Below, in pieces: positions 8,010 to 14,484 of a DNA stretch of 33,222 nucleotides. This DNA is from Saprospiraceae bacterium (GTDB taxonomy: Bacteria > Bacteroidota > Bacteroidia > Chitinophagales > Saprospiraceae): positions 1 to 33,222 of the forward strand of contig JALVEE010000126.1 in the NCBI GenBank assembly GCA_027008645.1, read 5' to 3'. The translations under genes were made by a program, and so were the position numbers. The notes under the pieces are model-generated. The model was not told where the DNA came from and searched no databases. It worked only from the letters and a program-made list of their open reading frames with translations. Within the stretch, counting starts at the first letter, position 1. Each line of letters opens with the position of its first letter.

Positions 8010-8474
8010 TTATTCATCCACCTTATCCAACTCCATATTAATATTCTCAATTACTTTTTTTAATATATTTATAGTAGTGCTTATTTCTCCATCTGTTATT
8101 CCTGTATGAAGTGTTTTTGTAATAGCTTGCAATGATGTTTTTGAAGCCTCATATACTTTTGTGCCTTTCTTGGTTAAATATACCAGATTGACTCTTTTGT
8201 CTTCTTTGGACGGTATTCTTGCTATAAGATTTTTCTTTTCCACAGTATTGATTAGCCTTGTCAACGAGCCTTTGTCCCTATCCGTAAGAAATGCCAGTTG
8301 ATTTTGTGATTGACCGTCTTTGATATAAAGAAATTTTAGCAATAGCCACTGCTTTACCGATACATCAATATTATCTTTTTTAAATTGATGAGTCAATAGC
8401 ACTTCCATCATCTTGGAAGTTTTTCCAAGCCAAGGAACCAGAGTATTAAGTATATCTAATTTGTCTTTATTCAC
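8010..8474 (-). CDS. MarR-family transcriptional regulator of the efflux operon
   Basis: A 154-residue winged-helix regulator of normal MarR length. The DNA-binding core is visible at about residues 45-110: VKQWLLLKFLYI, then SQNQLAFLTDRDKGSLTRLINTVEKKNL (helices 2-4), the wing IPSKEDKRVNLVYLTKKGT, and dimerisation helices at both ends. The start is GTG at 8474, just after a short leader. The gene heads the adaptor-pump-TolC operon on the same strand, 44 nt before the adaptor gene. Family knowledge predicts autorepression of the operon, relieved by a small ligand. The perfect palindrome at 8524-8537 at the promoter supports this. The ligand is unknown. Confidence 0.9.
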   Translation of the reverse strand: MNKDKLDILNTLVPWLGKTSKMMEVLLTHQFKKDNIDVSVKQWLLLKFLYIKDGQSQNQLAFLTDRDKGSLTRLINTVEKKNLIARIPSKEDKRVNLVYLTKKGTKVYEASKTSLQAITKTLHTGITDGEISTTINILKKVIENINMELDKVDE

Positions 8475-8497
8475 GAATATTCTTCAATTATTGTCTG

Positions 8498-8537
8498 CAA
8501 AGGTAATAATATAATTTAATAACGTTGCATATGCAAC
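8498..8537 (-). promoter_or_regulatory. marR promoter with palindromic operator
   Basis: On minus, TACCTTTG (8505-8498) fits the Bacteroidota -7 box TAnnTTTG. The perfect 14-bp palindrome GTTGCATATGCAAC (8524-8537) lies 18 bp further upstream, where the -33 box would be. Its position predicts that a bound dimer blocks sigma factor. The MarR start GTG is 24 nt downstream of the -7 box. Confidence 0.65.
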
Positions 8538-8551
8538 TAAATAAAATATAT

Positions 8552-9424
8552 TTACTTTTCTTTTGTAAAATACTCCAATACCATAAGTAATTTTGCGGCT
8601 TCGTATATTTGGTTATTATTAATCTCTGCGGCTGCTATTTGTTGTACTGTTTCCGGGTCGAATTTATCAAGTAGGTTTTTATATTCTTCAACTTCCTCTT
8701 TTGACGGCAATCTTTCCAAGCCGGCTATTTTGGAAATAAGATCGCCTGTAAGGAATTTGCTATTAGTAATACTTTTTGGTAAGCGGTCAAAACCCAGAGG
8801 ATTTTTTGTCTTAATATGAGGTATAGTAAATACATTTTCTCTATTCATTTTTAGATAATACGCTCTACCAAGTCTCCCGAGATTATCCAGCTTTACCGGA
8901 TCTATTTTTCCATTCCTGTCAAATGCTTTTTCTGCTATTTGAATACATTTGACATTACAGATAACAAGACTTGAAGCTCCTCCAAAATCTCCAAAATTAA
9001 TAATTCTGTCCAATTCACACTCAAATCTTACATAGGCTTCTTTTACTCCAAAGGCATTGACCGTTTCTGACTTCACCGGAGTAAGCCCTGATTTGACAAA
9101 TTCATCTACATTTGAATCATATGAAACGGAAGAAAGAACCATTTGATTTGCTATTTCGGAATTAACCATATTCACTACGCATTCTCCTGTATTTTCTATA
9201 TTGAGCAAAGTATCTTTCTTTGAGCCATCGGGTCTTCTATTGACTGAAAAAACCAATATCGGAGGATTAGAACTAATGGCGTTAAAATAGCTGAAGGGCG
9301 CCAGATTATTTATTCCAAAATTATTTATTGTACTGACAAATGCTATCGGTCGTGGTGTGATAGTACCAAGCATATATTGATGCATATCTTTGGGGAGAGT
9401 CTTATCAGGATATATTACTTTCAT
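8552..9424 (-). CDS. Flavin reductase-like FMN-binding split-barrel protein
   Basis: A 290-residue protein of the flavin reductase-like family (split-barrel FMN binding), predicted cytosolic. The N-terminal barrel has the typical TITPRPIAFVSTIN, NLAPFSYFNAISSNPPILVFSV and DTLLNIENTGECVVN segments, followed by the loop VDEFVKSGLTPVK. The C-terminal 90 residues are an added helical tail (LDNLGRLGRAYYLKMNRENVF, then a charged helix to EYFTKEK), as in many Bacteroidota members. The marR gene follows 77 nt later but has its own promoter, so the flavin reductase need not be part of the efflux operon. Whether it shares the inducer of the pump is open. The substrate is not predictable. Confidence 0.85.
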   Translation of the reverse strand: MKVIYPDKTLPKDMHQYMLGTITPRPIAFVSTINNFGINNLAPFSYFNAISSNPPILVFSVNRRPDGSKKDTLLNIENTGECVVNMVNSEIANQMVLSSVSYDSNVDEFVKSGLTPVKSETVNAFGVKEAYVRFECELDRIINFGDFGGASSLVICNVKCIQIAEKAFDRNGKIDPVKLDNLGRLGRAYYLKMNRENVFTIPHIKTKNPLGFDRLPKSITNSKFLTGDLISKIAGLERLPSKEEVEEYKNLLDKFDPETVQQIAAAEINNNQIYEAAKLLMVLEYFTKEK

Positions 9425-10006
9425 ACTTATTTATTTTGCTGTAAAATTAAGAAAAAAAATCAGGCGAGCACCTAAATTATATAAAAAGGGGCGCATTTCA
9501 TTTTTTTTGCATATAGGTTAATTTTTCTATATGCATAGACCGCCCCACTTATGAAATTAATCCGTTTTACTTCTATATACTACATCAATGTGCGTGCCTT
9601 AGGTACGCAATGTTGCCCACATCAACAAAATTTTTTATAATATGAAATACACCTATAAAAAGAAAAGATAGTAATTAATATAGCTTAGTTTATATACATA
9701 TAAGCACAAAAAATATAGTAAAGTACCATGCCCACTTGTTAATTTGAATTTTATCCTCAGGTTTTATTGCAGATATGGAATATAATTATAAATTTGTTAT
9801 GTATATAAGAAAGTTATGTAGCATTCTGCGCCTTTCTTTATTATTGAATTCCTATAAAAATATGTTTAGTTGGATTAAACAATTAATGTGAAAAATGAAT
9901 GTTTCTTTTATTGAAATTGTTTAATTAAAAAGTATTAGCAACGCTTATCATACGTTTTAGAAAATAAAATTATAATAAGTTCGTTGCCTTTTTAAGTAAA
10001 ATGTAC
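9425..10006. other. Long AT-rich intergenic region with inverted repeats, no convincing gene
   Basis: I find no convincing gene. The region holds a compound inverted repeat at 9488-9546, a hairpin TGCGTGCC-TTA-GGTACGCA at 9590-9608 (one G-T pair), and an 11-bp perfect inverted repeat ATTAAACAATT (9874-9884) / AATTGTTTAAT (9915-9925). A 38-codon frame from 9776 has no promoter or composition support. Confidence 0.5.
9488..9546 (-). repeat. Compound inverted repeat, terminator-like on minus
   Basis: The inner arms TGCATATAG (9508-9516) and CTATATGCA (9527-9535) are perfect. The outer arms GGGGCG (9488-9493) and CGCCCC (9541-9546) enclose them. On minus the right arm ends GCGCCCC followed by T6. 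No known minus-strand gene lies upstream to be terminated, so it may end an unseen RNA or act as a leader structure for the flavin reductase gene. Confidence 0.4.
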
Positions 10007-10014
10007 TATCTTTA
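9984..10014 (+). promoter_or_regulatory. Promoter of the PIN module, predicting a leaderless mRNA
   Basis: TTG (9984-9986), a 20-bp spacer and TATCTTTA (10007-10014) match the Bacteroidota promoter with one change in the -7 box. The ATG at 10019 begins 4 nt after the box, about where transcription should start. This argues against the upstream ATG at 10001, which lies inside the promoter. Confidence 0.6.
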
Positions 10015-10018
10015 CACT

Positions 10019-10798
10019 ATGGAAAAATTTGGAAATATAGAAATAAGAGTTGTGGGGAAAACTGGAAATATGGATTTATCTCCAGATAATTATGATATTA
10101 AATATATTTCAATCTTACTACAGGATATAGAAAATTTATTATATCCAAACAATAAAAAAGATAGACCACTTATTACATATGATATAAAAAAGGGTTCTGT
10201 TAAACACATATTTAGTACGCCGATTCAGTATATAATTGGATTTAGTGCTATTTTAGAACAAATATCTAGTTCAGATTCAATTGATTTCTTAGATTTAAAA
10301 ACAGCAAGAGCTTTTGAAAATTTACAAAATATTTCTATACAAAAAAATTATGAATTTCAAATACAGACGTCTGTTAAAGAAATTACAGAACTTATAATAA
10401 ATCCCGAGACAAAGTTTTTTAGAGCTGAAAATAATTGGGCAGATGCTGAAATGTATTTCTATGGAACTTTAAAAGATGCTGGTGGCAAGAATAAAGCTAA
10501 TATCCATTTAGATACAGAGGATTTTGGATATCTAACAATTGAAACCGGGCAGGACTTTTTAATGAAACAAGAAAAAAATCTTCTATATAAAAAGTTTGGA
10601 GTTAGAGTTACAGGTAAACAGAATGTTGAAACAGGAGAAATAGATGTTAAAACATTAAAGCTAGTTGAATTGATTAATTATAATCCTAAATTTGATTATA
10701 ACTACTTATCTAAATTGATTTCTAAAGCAAAGAAAAGTTGGAAAGGTATTGATGCTGATGAATGGATTTATAACTTAAGAGGTGGATATGAAGCATAG
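10019..10798 (+). CDS. Unknown protein paired with a PIN ribonuclease (antitoxin candidate)
   Basis: A 259-residue soluble protein with no signal peptide or membrane segment. I do not recognise a named domain. Visible parts are an N-terminal strand (IEIRVVGKTGNMDLS), a helix (YISILLQDIENLLYP), a KKGSVKHIF-IQYIIGFSAILEQI segment, a middle beta-rich region (AEMYFYGTLKDAGGKNKANIHL, FGYLTIETGQDFL) and FGVRVTGKQNVETGEID. The short C-terminal tail KKSWKGIDADEWIYNLRG resembles in style the C-terminal tails with which VapB-type antitoxins hold PIN toxins. That comparison is inference. The start at 10019 is chosen over 10001 because the promoter covers the latter. It overlaps the PIN gene by 11 nt, so the two are coupled. 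The pair is strongly AT-rich and stands alone between long gaps, which fits acquisition by transfer. Confidence 0.72.
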   Translation: MEKFGNIEIRVVGKTGNMDLSPDNYDIKYISILLQDIENLLYPNNKKDRPLITYDIKKGSVKHIFSTPIQYIIGFSAILEQISSSDSIDFLDLKTARAFENLQNISIQKNYEFQIQTSVKEITELIINPETKFFRAENNWADAEMYFYGTLKDAGGKNKANIHLDTEDFGYLTIETGQDFLMKQEKNLLYKKFGVRVTGKQNVETGEIDVKTLKLVELINYNPKFDYNYLSKLISKAKKSWKGIDADEWIYNLRGGYEA

Positions 10799-11273
10799 TG
10801 TACTACTTGATACAAGTTTTTTCATTCGTTTACTAAATGATGAAGATAAACTTCATAAAAATGCTTTGGATTATTTCAGATATTTTTTAGAAAATGATTA
10901 TATTTTAAAAGTTTCCACAATTTCTATAGCAGAATATTGTGTAAAAGGTAAACTTGATGAACTTCCATTAGTTAATATTCAAATTGTACCTTTTAATTTA
11001 GATCACGCTCAAAGGACAGGAACTTTTGCTGAAGTTATTTTTAAAGAAAATAGCATTAGTGAAGAGAAATTAATACCAAGAGCAATCATCCCAAATGACT
11101 CAAAATTATTTGCTCAGGCAGATTTAGATAAAACAATTTTATATTTTGTAACTTCAGATATAAGATCAAAAAAAACTTTAAACAAATTAAAAACTTTAAT
11201 TAATCCTAAATTTTCAATATTAGATATTCATATTCCTTATAATGAAGCATTTGGGGTTTTAGATTTGAAATAA
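10788..11273 (+). CDS. PIN-domain ribonuclease (toxin candidate)
   Basis: A 161-residue single-domain PIN protein, a metal-dependent RNase fold common in type II toxin-antitoxin systems. The acidic set is visible: Asp8 in VLLDTSFFIRLLN, Glu49 in VSTISIAEYCVKG, Asp104 in IIPNDSKLFAQAD and Asp124 in YFVTSDIRS. The ATG at 10788 is preferred over the GTG at 10782 because AGAGGTGG lies just before it and the PIN core begins at once. The PIN core of VapC proteins is about 130-140 residues, so this one is slightly long, with an extra C-terminal segment. It is translationally coupled to the 259-aa gene. That partner is far larger than a normal VapB antitoxin, so the module is not a standard VapBC. 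Confidence 0.85.
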   Translation: MKHSVLLDTSFFIRLLNDEDKLHKNALDYFRYFLENDYILKVSTISIAEYCVKGKLDELPLVNIQIVPFNLDHAQRTGTFAEVIFKENSISEEKLIPRAIIPNDSKLFAQADLDKTILYFVTSDIRSKKTLNKLKTLINPKFSILDIHIPYNEAFGVLDLK

Positions 11274-11310
11274 AAACGCTCATTAACAAGCGATGATGAC
11301 AGAATGGTGA

Positions 11311-11331
11311 AAAATACGAAATTCGTATTTT
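11311..11331. terminator. Short palindrome after the PIN module, possible terminator
   Basis: AAAATACGAA and TTCGTATTTT are perfect arms around one base, 38 nt after the PIN stop. The stem is AT-rich and no long T-run follows, so termination is only possible. Confidence 0.35.
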
Positions 11332-11478
11332 ACATAGCTTAATTGACATCGCAGTATTAAAAAAGATTCTCACAGTTTCGCCACTCAGCATATCGCGAGA
11401 CCGCTATTATCAATATTATCGTACATAAAACCACCCCTTACACAATAGTGAATAATAGGGAAAGTGAGACATTATCAT

Positions 11479-11529
11479 AAAAAAATACTATGGTATAAAC
11501 CTGAAGTTTTGATCATAGACCCATACCAT
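11479..11529 (-). terminator. Possible terminator of the 41-aa gene
   Basis: On minus, ATGGTAT (11529-11523) pairs with ATACCAT (11496-11490) across a 26-nt loop, followed by a T7 run (11485-11479). The stem is weak and covers the end of the coding sequence. Confidence 0.35.
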
Positions 11530-11613
11530 TAATATTATCAACAAAGCTACATATGCTAAAGTCCATAAAAGAAACCTAACACTTTTTCCGTAATCTCTAT
11601 TTAACTGCGCCAT
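11488..11613 (-). CDS. 41-residue single-pass membrane protein
   Basis: The frame runs from ATG (11613) to TAG (11490-11488) and encodes 41 residues. The N-terminus is polar and basic (MAQLNRDYGKSVR). One clear hydrophobic helix follows (about residues 14-32, LLWTLAYVALLIILMVWV), then a short tail ending NFRFIP. By the positive-inside rule the N-terminus should face the cytoplasm. It lies 54 nt downstream of the aminopeptidase stop on the same strand and has its own textbook promoter (TTTG, 19 bp, TACTTTTG), with the ATG about 12 nt after the expected transcript start. The function is unknown. Short single-pass proteins of this kind often attach to larger membrane complexes or act as small toxins; nothing here decides between these. 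Confidence 0.62.
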   Translation of the reverse strand: MAQLNRDYGKSVRFLLWTLAYVALLIILMVWVYDQNFRFIP

Positions 11614-11629
11614 AATTGAAAATTTTATA

Positions 11630-11660
11630 CAAAAGTAGTATATTGAATTATCTTTTCAAA
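11630..11660 (-). promoter_or_regulatory. Consensus promoter of the 41-aa membrane protein gene
   Basis: On minus, TTTG (11660-11657), a 19-bp spacer and TACTTTTG (11637-11630) match the Bacteroidota sigma-A consensus fully. The only gene placed to use it is the small frame starting at 11613. Confidence 0.7.
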
Positions 11661-11667
11661 GCAATCA

Positions 11668-13449
11668 TCAATACTTTTTGCATTTTTCTTTTAACCAGTC
11701 TTTTTCAATATCATTCAAGTAAGGACTTAAATTGGAATATACTTTGGAGTGATACCTATTAATCCATTCTATTTCTTCCTGTGTCAACAGATTGATGTCT
11801 ATTAGCTTATAATCATAAGGAAACATTGTGACAGATTCACTTGTATAAAATTCACCAAATTCGGTTTCTTTTGATTTGATTGTCAGAATCAGATTTTCGA
11901 TTCTTATACCATAATGACCATCTTTGTAATATCCGGGTTCATTTGATGTAATCATACCGGGTTCAATCGGAGTCATAGCTCTATCTCCCATTGCTGAGGT
12001 TATACCTTGAGGACCTTCGTGAACATTTAGAAAAAAACCTACACCATGACCTGTTCCATGATAATAATTCAAGCCGTGTTGCCAAATATACTGCCTTGCG
12101 AACGAATCGATTTGATATCCGTTTGTACCTTTTGGAAACACGAGAGATTCTACTGCGATATGTCCCTTGAGCACTAAGGTGAAATTTCTTTTTTCTTCTT
12201 TTGAGGGAGTTCCGAAATAAGTGGTTCTGGTGATATCGGTAGTGCCCGTTAGATATTGACCTCCACTGTCTATCAACAACATACCCTCCGGTTTTATATA
12301 GGAGCATTGATCCTTTGACGGGCTATAGTGAATAATGGCTCCATTGGATTTATAACCAACGATTGCACCAAAACTTTCACTAAAATAATCCTTATCGAGA
12401 CTTCTGAAATACGCTATTTTTTCAACTGCTTCATACTCGGAAACCATTCTGGTTTTAAGTTCGTTTTCCAGCCAAATATAAAATTTTGTCAATGCTACTC
12501 CATCCACAATATGAGCTTTTTTTATATTGCTTATTTCGACATCATTTTTAATAGCCTTAAGTTCTGAAATTATATCTTTATCATCAACTATACGGGCATT
12601 TATTGAATTATAAAGATTATAATTGCTCAATCCTGAGTTGAGGTAAATCGTAGAATGTTCATCTGTGTTTTTTAAATATTCGTAGATATCTGCATAAGGT
12701 CTGATGCTAATACTTACACTTTCAAAATCCTTAAGCAATTTTTCATCGATTTTATTTTTGTCAATGAACAATAAAAAATCTTTTTTCCGCAGTATTCCAA
12801 AAGAATAAAATACAGGATTGAAATCGATATCTTTTCCACGGGCATTCAATATCCAAGCTAAAGCATCCAATGCAGGTATCAGATATTCATCAACTTTTTT
12901 TTCATCCATAATAGCCCTGATACGGCTAAATTTTTCTTCTCTCGATGCTCCGCAATATTTAATATGATGATCCAATAATTTACCAGTTGGCATTGGAGGA
13001 CGGTTTTTCCATATAGGGGTGACAAAATCATAATCCGTTTTTAAGACAATCCCTTTTTTGTCCAAAGATTTCTTATATGATTTTATTTGACTGTAAGAAA
13101 ATACATTTCCGTCACAGCCCACAACTGTATTCACGGGGAATGTATCTGTGATATATTTAAGGAAGTTGGGGTATGACCTGTCCAAAACTTTATGAAGTAC
13201 AAACTCAGAATCTTTCAACTCTTCCTCCGCTTGCAAGAAATACCTTGAATCTGTCCACAAACCGGCATGATTCATTGATATAACTACCGTACCGGCCGAA
13301 CCTGTAAAACCCGAAATCCATTCTCTGGATTTAAAATGGTCTGCGACATATTCGCTTTGGTGCGGATCACTTGATGGAATTATATATACATCAATTCCGT
13401 TGTTTTTCATTTCCAGCCTTAGCAATGCTAATTTATCATCTATTTTCAT
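11668..13449 (-). CDS. Aminopeptidase P family metallopeptidase
   Basis: A 593-residue cytosolic Xaa-Pro aminopeptidase (M24B) of the long three-domain type. Two creatinase-like N-terminal domains (starting LRLEMKNNGIDVYIIPSSDPHQSEY, with FTGSAGTVV and GLWTDSRYF) precede the pita-bread catalytic domain. Metal ligands are visible in LLIDSGGQYLTGTTDITRT (two Asp), HGTGHGVGFFLNVHEGP (His), MITSNEPGYY (Glu) and GIRIENL (Glu). It releases N-terminal residues that precede proline. The start is taken at ATG 13449 (MKIDDKLALL), not the ATG at 13488, because the family begins here and a TATATTTG box (13483-13476) lies between the two. A 41-aa gene with its own promoter follows. Confidence 0.92.
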   Translation of the reverse strand: MKIDDKLALLRLEMKNNGIDVYIIPSSDPHQSEYVADHFKSREWISGFTGSAGTVVISMNHAGLWTDSRYFLQAEEELKDSEFVLHKVLDRSYPNFLKYITDTFPVNTVVGCDGNVFSYSQIKSYKKSLDKKGIVLKTDYDFVTPIWKNRPPMPTGKLLDHHIKYCGASREEKFSRIRAIMDEKKVDEYLIPALDALAWILNARGKDIDFNPVFYSFGILRKKDFLLFIDKNKIDEKLLKDFESVSISIRPYADIYEYLKNTDEHSTIYLNSGLSNYNLYNSINARIVDDKDIISELKAIKNDVEISNIKKAHIVDGVALTKFYIWLENELKTRMVSEYEAVEKIAYFRSLDKDYFSESFGAIVGYKSNGAIIHYSPSKDQCSYIKPEGMLLIDSGGQYLTGTTDITRTTYFGTPSKEEKRNFTLVLKGHIAVESLVFPKGTNGYQIDSFARQYIWQHGLNYYHGTGHGVGFFLNVHEGPQGITSAMGDRAMTPIEPGMITSNEPGYYKDGHYGIRIENLILTIKSKETEFGEFYTSESVTMFPYDYKLIDINLLTQEEIEWINRYHSKVYSNLSPYLNDIEKDWLKEKCKKY

Positions 13450-13813
13450 AATGTGCTTTATTTTTAAAATTTTCACAAATATACTCATAAGCAGGCATTC
13501 ATTTAAACAAAAAAACCCTTAATTGAAATTAGGAGCTAATCTTATGTGAAGATGCGTGTAGTGTAGCGTACTGCGGGATTTCGAGTTTTAGGTTTCGAAG
13601 TATTCATAATCCCTGATAAGCGAGTGTCTCTGCCCTCGTTTTTTTGTAAAAATGCACTACGCCAATAAGCAGAAAAATCAACTTTCAATGCGAAAAAATG
13701 AAAGACACCTTAAAAACAAGAGACTTGCTTTTAAACGATTAATTCACTACATTTGTCGAAAGATTTTGCGCTTTACACAGAAATTTTAGTATATTCGTAG
13801 CAAATTATACAGG
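13450..13813. other. Intergenic region between aminopeptidase and NfeD genes
   Basis: No gene is seen. It contains a TATATTTG box for the aminopeptidase (13483-13476, minus), a dispersed-repeat word AGCGTACTGCGGGATTT (13565-13581, shared with 23601-23617), a CGAG/CTCG stem followed by T7 near 13620-13647, and the NfeD promoter at 13725-13755. Confidence 0.5.
13725..13755 (+). promoter_or_regulatory. Promoter for the NfeD-flotillin operon
   Basis: TTG (13725-13727), a 20-bp spacer and TACATTTG (13748-13755) match the Bacteroidota consensus. A second weaker box, TATATTCG, lies closer to the start near 13791-13798. Confidence 0.6.
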
Positions 13814-14437
13814 ATGAATTTAATATTTTTAGGAAATTGGTGGCATGATTTGAGGTTTGAGGAGCAAGTCTTTTGGACTATTGCGGTGATATTCACTATA
13901 CTATTTGTCTTGCAATTGGTTACCAGCATAATGGGGATTGATATTGATTCTGATTTTGAGATTGATGTCGATACTGATTTTGATGGTTCAATTGATGCTG
14001 ATGGTCATTTCGATATTGACCCCGGATTTACTTTATTTTCAGTACGAAGTATTATAGCATTTTTTACATTTTTCGGCTGGGTTGGTGTGATTACCTTATC
14101 TGGAGGGATGGATATCAAATTGGCAATAATTATTTCATTTATTTCAGGGCTGATTGCCTTGGTGTTTGTAGCATTTGTGCTTTATCAGTTGGTAAAATTA
14201 GCTGAAGCCGGAAATGTGGAGATAGAAGATGTGCTTGGCAAATACGGGAAAGTTTATTTACCGATACCTGCGAACAGAGAAGGGATAGGTTATGTAACTG
14301 TAGATATTGGCAATAAAATTATGGAACTAAGGTCAGTCACTGATGGAGAAAGATTGGAGACAGGAACCATTATTTATATCTTTAAAATATTGGAAGATAA
14401 TATTCTTTTGGTAGGTAAGATTAAAGATAAAAAGTAA
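13814..14437 (+). CDS. NfeD-like membrane protein, flotillin partner
   Basis: A 207-residue inner-membrane protein of the NfeD/YqiJ/YuaF type. TM1 is at about residues 18-41. TM2 (about 76-97, VRSIIAFFTFFGWVGVITL) and TM3 (about 104-128) follow. Between TM1 and TM2 is a very acidic stretch (IDIDSDFEIDVDTDFDGSID). The C-terminal soluble part (VLGKYGKVYLPIPANREGIGYVTVDIG) fits the small OB-fold of NfeD proteins. Such proteins are encoded next to flotillins, as here, with a 47-nt gap to the next gene, and are thought to act together in membrane organisation and stress tolerance. The Asp-rich loop is unusually dense and could bind cations; that is inference. Confidence 0.82.
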   Translation: MNLIFLGNWWHDLRFEEQVFWTIAVIFTILFVLQLVTSIMGIDIDSDFEIDVDTDFDGSIDADGHFDIDPGFTLFSVRSIIAFFTFFGWVGVITLSGGMDIKLAIIISFISGLIALVFVAFVLYQLVKLAEAGNVEIEDVLGKYGKVYLPIPANREGIGYVTVDIGNKIMELRSVTDGERLETGTIIYIFKILEDNILLVGKIKDKK

Positions 14438-14484
14438 AATATACGAATTAAAAAACATATTCGATCATTATAAAAATAATTATT

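Noticed and set aside
9776-9892. 38-codon frame on plus before the PIN module
   Set aside because: No promoter box at a proper distance, no start signal, and the hydrophobicity pattern is unremarkable.
10001-10018. Upstream ATG as the start of the 259-aa gene
   Set aside because: It lies within the predicted promoter, so it would not be transcribed.
11206-11391. 61-codon minus frame over the end of the PIN gene
   Set aside because: It overlaps the PIN coding end in antisense and lacks a promoter; composition follows the plus-strand gene.
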